NCBI GenBank assembly: GCA_023213395.1
Contig: CM041465.1
Location: 137,895,741 to 137,959,740, forward strand
Origin: Cycas panzhihuaensis
Taxonomy: Eukaryota; Cycadophyta
Direction: 5' to 3'
Length of the DNA: 64,000 nucleotides
Below the pieces are notes generated by a model. The model ran no database searches. It was not told the DNA's origin and saw nothing but the letters and a program-made list of their open reading frames with translations. Of the stretch, positions 1-11,315 are shown piece by piece; position 1 is the first letter of the stretch, and each line of letters begins with the position of its first letter. A program made the translations under genes and the position numbers.

Positions 1-108
1 CAAAGGCCCCAATTACAATAATGTTCATACACATTAGTGATGTTCATGTACATCGCCCCACTGGCCCTATAAATAGCATTGCCCCAAGGGGATTTGAAGC
101 TAGGTCTT

Positions 109-726
109 GGCTCTGTTATCACTTGTGGGAATTCTAAGGACAAATTCACACCTCAAACACAAATATTATCTATACACAAAACTATCTTGCCAACTTACAT
201 ATGGAATTAAACAATAAAAACTAACATGGAGGAGTAAATTATGATATCCATTGCTTCATAACACTAATTAGACTGAATATCAAGTGAAATAATACCAATA
301 ATAACTATTCAATTATTGCCAAAACTTAACAGGTAAAGTAGAGTCACTAGCTTCCTCTTCGAGGTGAGGCATCCTTCCAAAACAACTCTTGAAGGTCGAA
401 AATATGGTAGATTTAAAATGAGAATGATAATCAAATCCTTAGGTGAAAAGCCCTATATATCAGTAGCAAGATCCCAATTAAAGAAGTCTGTGAAGAAGAA
501 AGGGTAAAGTCAGTCAAAATAGATAAGTATATTAAAGGTAATGGTTTATATAGGACTTTTAATACAATTCATAATGTTATATTGAGGGTTATGTGTCATT
601 CCCCTCTTTTCTCATCTAGTGACAAGTGGTAGACATGCATTAAGTCTTGCCTAAGTCCCATACTCTTTGTATTGTATTTATAGAGGGTTCCCCCTTATTA
701 ATGCATATTGATTTGAGATTTTCTGT
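109..726 (-). mobile_element. LTR end of a minus-strand Copia-type element
   Basis: Read on the minus strand, bases 109-121 give TGATAACAGAGCC, which matches the usual initiator-Met primer binding site at 11 of 13 bases. Immediately to its right a TG terminus starts at 124, so the LTR would extend rightwards from there. A minus-strand TATA-like motif (CTATAAATA) lies near 670-683 and would fit the LTR promoter of such an element. The outer LTR end was not found; Copia-A may have inserted into it. Bases 1-108 would then be internal sequence, without a recognisable gene. This call rests on the primer site and the TATA box only. Confidence 0.4.
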
Positions 727-1078
727 TGTTAGAAATAATGTGTTTATCTGTAGGTTGGCCTACAAGAAAACACGAGTTAAATATGAGCATTTTGGCCTAT
801 ATAGAAGTCGACCAAAATGTATGCAAGTTGGTCAGAATAAATTATGATATGATGTAAATGCTTATTGTACCACTAAAGTCAGTTTTATTATAGAGTTATT
901 TACTTCTTATGAGGTCAGCTATAGTATGAGAGTCTTGACCGTACTATATAAAGACTTTTTGTACTTCATTTTTGGTTAATCAAGAATGGAGATTCTTCAT
1001 ATTTTCGGTTATCTATCTATGCCGTATTCATTGTTTATGTGTGTATTTCAAATATACATAAGGTGTAATTTCGTAACA
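727..1078 (+). repeat. 5' LTR of Copia-A
   Basis: A 352-bp LTR starts with TGTTAGAAAT and ends with GTAACA, directly followed by a primer binding site at 1079-1090. A TATA box (TATATAAA) sits at 945-952, in the expected position for the LTR promoter. No partner 3' LTR is visible in the window; the element was interrupted at 2055 and its distal part appears to have been lost. Confidence 0.8.
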
Positions 1079-1090
1079 TGGTATCAGGAC
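1079..1090 (+). other. Primer binding site of Copia-A
   Basis: TGGTATCAGGAC differs from the plant initiator-Met primer site TGGTATCAGAGC only in its last bases. It lies at the LTR edge, as required for priming minus-strand DNA synthesis. Confidence 0.8.
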
Positions 1091-1689
1091 GTATTTTTTT
1101 GAGGTCTAGTTTCTGTCGTTGTCTGTATTAATTAAGAGAGTTGTCTATACTCTATGGAAAGATAAAATCAATCAAAAGTGATCAAATTTTAGCCAAGTAC
1201 TATTTGGCATGTTTTTTTATATTTTTCCTCACAAAAATTTGAAGTGAGACTAGAATTCTATCCCCTTAAAATCTGTTGTCCTCTATTGAGACCTGTTGCC
1301 ATCTACTGTTAAAAAATCAAGTTTATTTGTTGTCATTTGGCCAAGTATGATCTGTTGTTTTGGAAGGTTATACAACTGATTTTATGTCATATATCTGCTA
1401 TTGTTTTTGCTATTTTTTAGGGTTATACTATTGATTTTGTCATATATATGTTGTTGTTTTTTACATTGTTATCTACTGGTTATATGTTGAATATGCTACA
1501 TATCATAAACTAAGTATTACTAGTTATATTATTGGTTATATATACTATTGAAACATATTTTCTATTGAGTTGAAATAAGATATTCATACTATTAAGAAGT
1601 TGAGCATTTGGTGTTTTACTCTTAGTAGTTTGTGATACTCAAATATAACAAGCCTTAGTTAGTATTTAGAAGTATTTTGTACCCAAAGT
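1091..1689 (+). other. Copia-A untranslated leader, no gene seen
   Basis: About 600 bases between the primer site and the gag start. The sequence is T-rich and contains the loosely repeated phrase 'ctgttgt', but no coding potential or domain is visible. Confidence 0.5.
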
Positions 1690-2054
1690 ATGACCGCTTC
1701 ATGGTTCTTTAAAGCAGATAGATTGATTGAAAATAATTTCGACACATGGAAAGCCAAAATTGAAAGGATTACTAGGCCAAAGAAAATCAAGAGACTCATT
1801 ACTAGTGATGAAGCAAAGTCAATTGATTCTGCCCAATTAGTAGATTGAAAAAATAGAGATAATGATGCTATAAGACTTCTCAAATTCACTATTTCAGATC
1901 TTCTTCTACCACATATAGCTAGTTTAAATTCTACTCCTATAATCCAGATTACTCTTACATCATTATTCTGCTAGCAGAATAAAGTTAGAATAATTGCCTT
2001 TAGAGATCAACTTTAGAATCTTCGTCTAAAGGAAAATCAACCTGTTTCTAAGTA
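1690..2054 (+). pseudogene. Copia-A gag, truncated
   Basis: From the ATG at 1690 the frame gives a Copia-type capsid start (MTASWFFKADRL, then a W-K-kind spacing typical of UBN2-like gag) and continues to SKYV at the Copia-B boundary. Three in-frame stops (one TGA and two TAG) interrupt the first 120 codons. The gag domain, normally 200-300 residues, is cut off by Copia-B at 2055 and I could not find its continuation. It would encode the structural protein of the virus-like particle; this copy cannot. Confidence 0.7.
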
Positions 2055-2295
2055 TGTTATTAGAATATAATGTCTAATCCTTTGTATATTAATGTATTAT
2101 GATTAATGGTTTAACTGTAACATTTAATGTAAGTCATGTAACATAGATGTAACTTATTATGTTAGTCATGCCTTTAACCCTAACATGTTATTAGAGACTT
2201 CCTATATAAATATGTACTTTTATCTCTCATTGTAATAAAGAGAGTTCATTATTCTTTTATGAGCTTTGATTTTCTTTGGCTCTTTTGATCTAACA
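2055..2295 (+). repeat. 5' LTR of Copia-B
   Basis: A 241-bp LTR ending in CTAACA, with a TATA box (TATATAAA) at 2213-2220 and AATAAA near 2236. It matches 18119-18296. A degenerate primer site (TCATATTAGAGCC, 2296-2308) follows. The left edge carries an extra TTA compared with the 3' copy, so the exact first base is uncertain by a few positions. Confidence 0.82.
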
Positions 2296-2308
2296 TCATA
2301 TTAGAGCC

Positions 2309-3435
2309 ACATGCTTCTTAATTTCTTCTCGAAGTGATGTTTTTGTACCATCATACGAATAGATCCATACAATTGTACAAATTTTTTTTTTGGCAGGCTT
2401 AGAATCATTTGAAAATTAGTGAATTGGTATGCCTCACCCTCCTAAGCAACTTTTTCTAAAGGCACGATTCCAAATTTCAGCTTGTGTGGGCAAGATCTAA
2501 CAAAATATGGACTATGTCCATATGGTCTCTTTTTTGCTCGTTTCTCACTATATGATTGATTTTACCAATCGAATTTAGTATCAAATCAAAGATTTTGAAG
2601 AGAGATTTTCATCGATATATGACATGTTACCTTTCATCATATGTGTGAAGAGCAATAAGCAAAAATAGTAGAAACGCAGTTGCCACTTTGGATTTCGATT
2701 ACCTTTTTCTCTTTAGTGAGAAGTCGGATAAAAAATCTGACACTAGATCTGAGTTCCTCAGACCTTTCATTTGACTCTTGTTTTGAACCATTTCAAAGAA
2801 GTTGATTTTTGGGCCTTTTACATGTTCGTACAATAGTTTGTACAGCTTACTGCACTGCAGATTTACTCCGTTTAGAGAAGTCTTATGAGTTTAATCTTCC
2901 TACATTTCTTATTTTGTATTTGAAGTTTTTTTTTTGAAAAATAAAACAAGAAAAAAAGGAAGTTAGTTTTTACTTTTTCTCTCATTTTATTTCATTCATT
3001 TTTGCATCTTCATTGTTCCTGTTTTCCCTTCACAGGTAGATAACTCTACTTGGTAGTTATCTGTTCCTAGCCTTAGAGACCCTATTCTAGGGGTCTATAA
3101 ATATCACGAGGATTTGTTGTTCTGAGCTAAGCGCATTGTGGTTTTTCTGCCTTCTACATGAAAGATTGGAGGTCACACTCCTAAACCAAGCCTTAGACAA
3201 AACTTGGCTATGGAATTGTGCCTCTAGTATCTACGAGTATATAGGAGGACCCTATAGGACCTTAAGCCCATCCTAGATTAGGGAGCTCAATTGTCCGTTG
3301 AAGCCTCATAGTTTAGTGGTTAATAGTTAGTGATACAAATTTATCTATCTCAAACCCCCTTTAGAGGTTTATCGATAGGCCTATGAGTCCAGGCAATCCC
3401 ATGCCTAGACTTGATAGAGTTTGTCCACTTTACTA
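2309..3435 (+). other. Copia-B leader, no gene seen
   Basis: About 1.1 kb between primer site and gag start, without a domain in any frame that I could recognise. Long leaders of this kind also precede gag in Copia-C. Confidence 0.5.
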
Positions 3436-4491
3436 TGGCCTCCTCTCTCAACCTTGTTGAGTCTGAGAAGTTTATTGGGGACAACTATGAGTCTTGGAAG
3501 ACCAAGATGAGATCTATTCTTGTGGCTCAAGGTGCATGGGACTAGACATAGAACATCAAACTATAACCCATCGATGTTGTTGAAAGGAAGATATACTTAG
3601 AGCAGAATGGTCTTGCCCTTGCCTCCATTACTTTATCTATTTCAAATGCCATTTTGCCTCATATTACTAGTGCTGCTACCCCTCGCAAGGCATGGACTAC
3701 TTTGAAGACCTTATATGATCGAAAAAACACTAATTGTAAATCAAATGGTCATACTAAAAATGTCAGAATTGGAGGACTTCACCACTTTTCTTGCCTACTT
3801 CAAGTTGCTACACGAGAACTTGGTGTCTGTTGGAGTGATCTATTTTGATGATGATCTCATTGATCTTATAATATACAAGTTTCCTGCCCAAGTCAAAACT
3901 TTTGTCACCTCCTACAAGACGATGACCAAAATTGCCCAACCTTCCTTTGCTACCATATGTGGATAGCTCCTTCATCATGAGCAAATAGAAACCAACTTGG
4001 AAAATGAGTTAGAGAATGCTTTTTCATTGAGAGTTAGCATTCAGAGTAAGGGGAATCCTATTAGAGGTAATCTTCGTGGAACTGATGGAGGGAGAAGATG
4101 TTCAACCACCTATAGCCCTAAAAGGGGACGATCTCTTCCACGTCCAAATACACAATAATATTCTATAGGATAGTTCAACCACTAAATCATATGCTTCTAC
4201 TGTGGAAAACTTGGTTACTACACCCTTTATTGTTGTCATTGTAAGGCTAATCTAGAAAGGGCCATTAGCTTCAGGGAGCTAATCTGGGCAACCCAAGAAG
4301 AATGAGTCCACAGAAATAGAAGAAGAAGGGACCACATTTGTGACCACACTCTCCTTGACCATATGCAACCAGAGCAAAGATGATTGGCTTATAAATTCAG
4401 GAGCCTCTAGGCACATGACTCATAGACGAACCTGGTTCAACAACATAACTCCTCTTCAGGGTTCTGGATTAATTGATTTTAGGGATGATGT
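3436..4491 (+). pseudogene. Copia-B gag, zinc knuckle and protease start
   Basis: The ATG at 3436 opens MASSLNLVESEKFIG, a typical Copia gag start. A zinc knuckle follows at 4192-4233 (CFYCGKLGYYTLYC), in which the conserved His is Tyr. The retropepsin start at 4379-4420 reads DDWLINSGASRHMT: the catalytic Asp of the usual D-S-G triad is Asn. Several stops break the frame, for example after AQGAWD. The coding stretch ends exactly at the Gypsy-A LTR, and a compatible frame resumes at 15093. Confidence 0.82.
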
Positions 4492-5331
4492 TGTTGACTA
4501 CTGGGGGATCTTATTACACTTACAAGATACCTCTGCTACACTTGTCAAGGTTTACACAACGCTATAGTCTAGTCCAGGATACTGTCAACATGGTCATTCA
4601 CATACATTCCACATATAATTCACAGAATTACACCACAATGGTACACAGTGATGCAATCAATACATACTCAACAATTCATCATCACAACATAGAGAATACA
4701 CCACTTTCCACATAACTCTTCCTTTTATTAAGTAATCAAGTCAATTTACACAGAGGCTGGAATGCATTCCTGAGCATTCTAGCAGCGTACATTCCTTCTG
4801 TTACATATGCGTACCCAGATGGTACTTATCATACAGTGCTGCTCTAATCGGCTGTCATATGTGCTGGCGTCGGCACTTTTGCATACCCGTGATAATCGGC
4901 TCTAACCCTAACCTGGTGGTTCATGCATACCTCCTTAAGTACTCATGCTGGTACCTTTTGGCTGAAGGGTTATGATTTTTGTCATACTTAGTACCCCTTC
5001 AGTCATACATACTCGTTCACTAATCACTTGTTTAGGCACTTGATTAATTATCCTTTGTATCTATACGTTCGTATGTATGTTTGGCAGCTCAACAGGTCTT
5101 CACTGGTCTCTTTGAGTCATGCATACTGCTCCTGCTTTCGGTTAGTTAAAATCGTTAGTGCGTGTCATCATCGTGCAGGATTACGCAAATCTTTTATCAT
5201 ACGTGCCGAATGTTGATTTCTCTTGGTTTTGCCTCGTGCGTGCCTCAATGCGGTCAGGTACCTACACAATTTAGGTTACCTAACCTACCTCTGGTCCTCT
5301 TATAGCCATAGGATCATTTTAGACTCCAACA
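4492..5331 (-). repeat. 3' LTR of Gypsy-A
   Basis: In plus orientation it starts TGTTGACTACT and ends GACTCCAACA. It matches 14265-15092 nearly throughout. It is rich in GTAC-containing words (CGTACC, GTACCT), which also dominate the internal array at 6775-7150. A short purine run (AGGATAGA on the minus strand, next to 5332) is a plausible polypurine tract. Confidence 0.85.
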
Positions 5332-5439
5332 TCTATCCTGGGTCAACAATTATGGGTTTGAGCATCCTTGCTCAATAAAACTCAAAAAAAAAAATTTAAA
5401 ATTTTGAGGTATCCCTCTCCCGCTCTGTCTCAAGGCGGC

Positions 5440-6388
5440 TTCTACTACCTCTGTCCTCCCAAAATATCTTCATTTATCTGTGTCAGGGTGGCAATAATAA
5501 CATCCTTCTCTTTTATTTTGTCTTGAAGGGCAGCTATCTCAGCTTTATACCCTTCCTCCAGTTCTTGAATTAATTGGATGATGGGTCCTGTTTTGTCCTA
5601 TGGTGTAGGAGGTCTTTGAAGGTTCCCCCACTGTGTTGCACGAGGAAGTCTTCCCATTCTTCCCTGGATGCTTTTGCTTCTTCTTCCTCCTCCTCTGATT
5701 CTTCTTCTCCCTTCTTCCTCTTGCCTCGTCTATGGATAACCTGTTTTGTCTGAAGGGGAATGGATGTTCCAGGTGTCTTCTGTAACCAGGTCAGTACCTT
5801 TTGCATCTGTTTGTATACTTTCCTTTTTGCTTCCAGACTGTTCACTGTGTCTAAAAATTCTGCTGCCCACTGTTTAATGATTGGCTCCCGTGGAGAAATT
5901 GTGGTCATGGTCAACTGCACCTCTAGACACTGATAGAATAGAATTGCCAAAAGCAATGAGGGATGTTTGAATGGGTGTGTCCTAATCTCCTTTAACTGCT
6001 GCCTCATGTTTTCCGCCAAGAATTCAGACCAATTCATCTTTTCCCCATCTCGGATTTTCAACAACACCTGCATCATGCCTCCTTGAATGTAGGTGTACTT
6101 CCGTTTGGACAAAAACCTAGAATTGATCACTTTTGCCACCCACTGAAGTCTAGCATCCATGATGTCTACTACACGAATTCCGACGGACATAATTTGAGTG
6201 CTGGGTTGGCACATTTCTCTCAACCATATTTCTCGGTCAACTTCTGAACTTTTTGTTCCCAGTGGAACCTCCCCTTCATTGGGAAGTCTGGTGATGGTAT
6301 GGACTATGTCTGTGTCCATTTTGGCCTTCATGCTATTCTCCTTCAGGGCCATTAGGATTTGGTCTATGAGTTCAGGGTCATAGTACAT
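5440..6388 (-). pseudogene. Extra ORF downstream of integrase, sense strand
   Basis: A 272-codon frame starts at 6388 (MYYDPELIDQ) and is uninterrupted to 5570. It has a largely helical N-terminal domain (residues 1-200), a basic patch (RRGKRKK, about 223-229) and an acidic run (EEESEEEEEE). A frameshift just past 5570 separates it from a heptad-like stretch (ELEEGYKAEIAALQDKIKE, about 5560-5450), which probably was its coiled-coil C-terminus. Residues 88-136 align without gaps to the antisense-strand protein of Gypsy-B (16 of 49 identical by eye, including K-M-[ND]-W and A-x-N-x3-QL-x2-IR). No membrane segment argues for an envelope. The function is unknown; extra ORFs are known in Athila/Tat-type elements. 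Confidence 0.72.
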
Positions 6389-6774
6389 AGGGTTACAGTA
6401 GATGTAGTCTCCCTAACCTACCTGTTTAACCCTAGCCTAGAATGGAGCTGGTAGAGCTTGTAGCTCTTGCTTGAGCTTTGGTATATATGCCTCTTGGCAC
6501 CCTGTTGTCCTCATACTGGCTGCGGAGTCCCAAAGATAAGAAAGAAAACCTAAGCATACAAATCAGAACCCTACGTACGTACCTCAGAGGAACGCTTGCC
6601 ATTTTTGTGTCTTTGCATACTACGATGCGTACCGGAGTGAACTCTTTACGTTCCGTGCCGTATGGATGTCTGGCAAATTTTTTGGAGTCCGTTCCGCTCT
6701 GCATACTGCACGGGAATGCTCGCAGGTATATAATAATTTGTCGTTTTATGGATTTTTATCTTATACGTGCCCTC
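6389..6774 (-). other. Gypsy-A spacer, no gene seen
   Basis: Lies upstream of the extra ORF on the minus strand. Short open frames occur on both strands and overlap each other, with no domain. The stretch is already rich in GTACGT words and grades into the repeat array. Confidence 0.45.
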
Positions 6775-7150
6775 GGTACATATAGTGTTAAGAGTCTCCA
6801 TTATACTTACTCGATTACGTACATTCTTGGTACATAAAATGTAACTAAGCACTTAAGTGTATTTTCCACAGTGCGTATCCAACTATGTACTTTTTTTTGG
6901 TATGTATAATGTAACCTGTTTAACTTACTTCTCTTTGCACTGTGCGTACCTGCTTACGTACTTTTTAGGTACGTATAATGTAATTAAATCACTTAAAATT
7001 TGTTTACACTGTGCGTACTTTTCAGGTACATATAGTGTAATTTCGAGTCACTTTTTTGAACTGTGCATACTTCGGTATATTTCCTTGGTACGTATAGTGT
7101 ATTTTTTAATTTTGATTACTTTTCCCACTGTACGTACCTAGTAACATACC
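6775..7150. repeat. GTAC-rich imperfect tandem array
   Basis: Six degenerate units start with GGTACRTATARTGTAA-like words at 6775, 6829, 6899, 6968, 7025 and 7086, so the period is 54-70 bp. Most units also contain CACTGTGCGTAC about 45 bases later. It lies between integrase and the extra ORF of Gypsy-A. The same words occur in the Gypsy-A LTR. Confidence 0.7.
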
Positions 7151-7432
7151 TTTTAGTGCATTATCTTTGTATTTTGTTTATATCTTGTTAAATTTCCTCT
7201 ACGATTTTCTCGGATTATGATCTTTATTACTTATATACGTGATGAGTTATGATTATTTATTTATTTATTTATTTAATTTTTTTTTCCTCTTTTCGTATCC
7301 ATACCGAACTGGATCATGGTTCGGTATCAAGGCATTTGATTGTGCCTCAATGTCATGCAATACGATATGGTACAACCAGCTGATCTGGCTGGTAGGCTGG
7401 CTACTCAATATATGGCTTGAGTCTGCTACCAT

Positions 7433-8816
7433 TTACCCGAGTTGGTAGCAGAGGTCTGTCGATCTCTCGAAGCTACACCGATCCATTCTCAAAGATTCGT
7501 TCTGTGATGTATGGTCCCAACCACCGCATCTTGAGTTTATAGGGGTACATTTTGAATTTGCTGTCGTACAGCAACACTTGATCACCTTCGTTGAATTGAG
7601 GTTTCCGTAGATGGCGGTCATGCTATGCTTTTTGCTACCACTTCTCCACATGTTGCAACCAGTTTGCCAGGTGTCATTTCTCTTCCAGTCGCACTAAGTC
7701 TTCCAATCATCGTTCCAAAGACTAGAGGTCGTCTAATCGACATTGTATCGCAACTCGTAGACTAGGTATCTCAAATTCTGTTGGGAGGATGGCTTCTGTG
7801 CCATACACCAACTGGAATGGAGTTTGTCTGATTGACCTCTTGTATGGCATTCGAAATGCCCATAGCACGGATGGTAACTTCTCGGCCCAAGCAGATCTGC
7901 CGACGTCACATATCTTCTGCAAGCAATTCTCGATTATCTTGTTTGAGCTCTTTGCTTGACCATTGGCTCTTGGGTAGTATGAGGTAGATTTCTGATAGCT
8001 AATCATAAATGCGGATGTTAATGTTTCGATAGTTTGATTGAGGAAGTGGGCACCTTGGTCACTTACGATCTCCAAGGGGCATCCAAATCGTGTAATCACT
8101 ACCTCATACAGAAATCTCGCTGTGCTTTCCGCATCAGCTTTTCGTAACGCACGCGCTTCTACCCACTTTGTCGTGTAGTCGGTTGCCACCAGGATGTATC
8201 GAGCTTTTGATCTACGTGCGGCTAGTTTGATTGGCCACATGAAGTCGAGCCCCCATCTCTCGAATGGTGCCAAAGGTAATATGGGATGTAAAGGTTGGAA
8301 ATCCTGTCGATTAGGTTTCCCCACCCGCTGGCAATAGTTGCATGCCTGAATCCATTTTTTGACATCTTCGAACATAGATGGCCACCAGAACCCAGATGTC
8401 AAGATCTTCTACCATGTCGCCAATTTCCCCATGTGGCCACCCGCTACTCCTTCGTGCACCTGCGACATGAACTGGTTTATCTCATGCTGTCGAACACAAC
8501 GTCATAATATGTCATCTGGCCCCAATTTGTATAACTCTCCACTGATGAGTTGATAAGGCTCCATTTTTCTGATAAAATTTCTCTTTTCTGTGCAATTTAA
8601 CTCTGTTGGAACTTCTCTGGTCACTAGATATTCTGGTATTCCCTCATACCAGTCTATTGGAACCACTTTCACACTGAACAGAGCTGCATTTGGAAAATCA
8701 TCTTGCACCCCCGTGGCTTTTTCTCCATTTTTGATTCTCGACAACTGATCGAGAATGATATGGGCTTTGTCGGGTTTTACAATGACTTTGAAAGAAAATT
8801 CTTGAAACAACATCAA
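7433..8816 (-). pseudogene. Gypsy-A integrase
   Basis: On the minus strand the zinc-binding start is followed by CNYCQRVGKPN and the catalytic core: GLDFMW (first Asp), VSDQGAHF (second Asp), then NGQAKSSNKI, where the catalytic Glu of the usual N-G-Q-V-E is Lys. The core is open from 8402 to 7722. The C-terminal part near 7450-7650 shows a GPY/F-type motif (RWLGPY) and NGSRLKPY in a shifted frame. Integrase would insert the cDNA; loss of Glu and the frameshifts make this copy inactive. No chromodomain follows. Confidence 0.85.
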
Positions 8817-8828
8817 CCACCTGCTGAT

Positions 8829-10197
8829 TCATCCTTGCATAATTGGTTTATTCACCAAATATATTAAGGCTTGGTGATCAACAAAAAATAAGAATAGATT
8901 TGATAATAAATAGTGTCGAAACTTTTGCAATGCATAGACCATGTCGAGTGCTTCTCTTTCTGTCATTATATAATTTTGCTTGGCTCTCATAAGTTTATGA
9001 CTGACGAAGTAGATTGGATGATCTATTTTATCGTCACTAGGTTGTGCCAATACGCATCCAATAGCATATTGCGATGCATCCACATGCACGTGAAAAGTCT
9101 TCTTCCAATATGTGAATCGCAATATAGGTGCTGCTACAATGGCTTGTTTCAATGTTTCGAATACTCGTTGTTGTTCTTCTGTCCATGTCCATTCAATATT
9201 CTTTTTCAACAACTCTTCTAGGGGTCCAGATATGTATGCATACCCCCTGATAAACTTTCTATAATATCCCGTCAAACCCAGAAAACCTTTCAGTTGTTTT
9301 CTCATAATTGGTGTCGAAAAGTGCACAATGGAAGATACTTTTACTGGATCTGTCAGCAATCCTTCTTTACTGACTATATGCCCTAATAAGTTCCCAAAGG
9401 GTACCAGAAAGGTACATTTTTCTGGATTGAGACACAACTTGTTTTCCCGGCACGTTTGCAACATTTCCCTCAAATTCTCCATATGATTTTTCATTAGTCC
9501 ATACAACATCGATTAAATACAGAATCTGACAACTTTTCTCCAATAAACTTCTGAAAGATATTGATTACAATCCGCTGGAATGTAGCTGGTGCATTCATGA
9601 GACCAAATGGCATTACTTTGTAGGCATATGTTCCCCATTCTATTACGAATGTAGTGTTTGCCTGATCTTCTGGGGCAATCTACACTTGATTGTACCAGAT
9701 ACATGCGTGAGCGAATAAATCTCATTTCCCCCAACTGCTTCTAAAATATCCTCTGTAAAAGATCATGGGAATGGCTCCTTCTTTGTTACCTTATTTAACT
9801 GTCTGTAGTCCACACAGACGTGAATTTTCCCATGTTTCTTAGGAACCACTACTACAGGGCTCACCCAATCACTGTAGTCAATCTCGTAGATATAATCTGC
9901 TTCCAACATTTTATCGAGCTCAGCTTTTTCTTTTTCTTTGTATTTCAGATTCATCCGGTATGATCTCCGTTTCATTAGTTTTGCATCCTCCACTAAATCA
10001 ATGTGATGCATTCCTATCTTCGGAGGAATGCCTTTCAGGTCCTTATACGACCATGCGAATACGTCACAGAATTCTTCGAATAACTGCTGGGCTTCTTCTA
10101 CTGTCTGAGGATCCCAATAGTTTATGATTCGAATGAACTTAGGATTTTCTTGACTACCAACATTAATCTCTATAGTTTTTAACTTTGTTACACCCAC
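8829..10197 (-). pseudogene. Gypsy-A reverse transcriptase and RNase H
   Basis: The frame from 10197 gives the N-terminal RT (DVFAWSYKDLKGIPP, VVVPKKHGKIHVCVDYRQLN). Frameshifts follow near 9760 and 9510. The catalytic box at 9508-9519 reads YLID instead of Y-x-D-D. From 9509 to 8829 the thumb and RNase H are open (CLNPEKCTFL, FLGLTGYYRKFIRGY, HVHVDASQYAIGCVLAQ with its catalytic Asp, TEREALDMVYALQKFRHYL). Domain order and wording are typical of plant Ty3/gypsy. Confidence 0.88.
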
Positions 10198-10260
10198 ATC
10201 TTCTGTATTTCCGGTTTTGTGTCCCGGAGCATCTTCTAGCTTTCTTTCTCCAATATTGAA

Positions 10261-11280
10261 TTATGTAAATTCTGCAGGATAGTTCATAACTTCTTTTTCT
10301 TCACTATGTGTAGACTCTACTTCTTCTTGGTTTGTTAGGTGTTGTTCTAATTTTATACTCATTACTCTAATATGTTTCAGGATTTTGTCTATTTCTTTGT
10401 TATCTGAAGTATGCCTAAAGGTTTTTATGAATAATTTCTTCAGGTTTCCCCAAGTCACATCTAATTTTTGTTCTTTTCCTAGGAACCAGTCTTTCGCTAC
10501 TCTCCCCAAGGTATGATAAAAATAATTAGTCCAATTCTGTTTAGGTATACTTAAAGATCTCCACTTTTGTTTACATTTATGTATATGTTCCCTAGGATTG
10601 TGATTTACATAGAATACTGGAATGGTTAGTTGGGTTGGATGATCGAACCGTATTCGAAACATCTTTTGTAAATCTTGCCAATTCTTAAAAGTGGCTTGGT
10701 GGGATAGGTACTAGTACTAGGCTTTTTCCTGTAAGGTTAGTACTAAATCCTGTTGCCATTGAGTTTTATCCCAATTCCCATGTTCCATTCAATACTCAAC
10801 ACAATGCGTTAAATGGGTGGTCCCATACAACTGCTCCCCATAGAATGGTTTAACATAGTTCCCAATATTAGATTTGATGATCTATTTTCTCTAGGATAAT
10901 GACTCTACTATCTAGACCAGAATCACTAGAAGTACTTACCAGCGATCCTCCTTCCATTTCCCCAGTTTTTACGCTAATGGTTGGAAGAGATCTGTGGCTA
11001 GGTGGGTGTACCTCTAAGGAAGAGGAGGAAGGAATATTACTTCCTTCCTCAGGTTGTAATAAGGGGGGGGGGTAGGGAATCTACCTCAGGACCCACGCCT
11101 GAAGTAGATGGGATGTCAGGATTGCTATTAACTACAAAAAAACTACAAAACTTATTAGGTAAACTAAAGGTTGGTGGGTCTAGGTTATTGCCATTCCTTA
11201 AACTATTGTTAGGCAGCATATGTTCAAAAGAATCTAAATTATTATCAATGTCTATAGATACACATTTAGATAACAAATTA
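10261..11280 (-). pseudogene. Second gag-like module between protease and RT
   Basis: The 133-codon frame 10662-10261 reads W-T-N-Y-F-Y-H-T-L-G, then VAKDWFLGKEQ, and TWGNLKKLFIKTF, the A-x2-W-F/Y and W-x2-L-x3-F-x3-F spacing of the Retrotrans_gag fold. Weaker gag-like text continues upstream in broken frames to about 11280. Gypsy-A already has a gag at 12594-14124, with different wording, so this is a second capsid-like segment in an unexpected place. It may be a relic of recombination between two gypsy families or an old insertion. Confidence 0.55.
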
Positions 11281-11315
11281 CACCTATAAGAAGAAGAGTT
11301 TACTTCATATGCATC

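Noticed and set aside
5440-6388. Envelope gene in Gypsy-A
   Set aside because: No signal peptide or membrane segment; the coiled coil, acidic run and similarity to the Gypsy-B antisense protein argue against an envelope.
6775-7150. CRISPR-like array
   Set aside because: Units are degenerate and lack constant repeats with unique spacers; the surroundings are a plant retrotransposon.
7239-7448. Plus-strand frame near the Gypsy-A integrase end
   Set aside because: Phe/Trp-rich by composition; lies opposite the integrase C-terminal region and has no domain.
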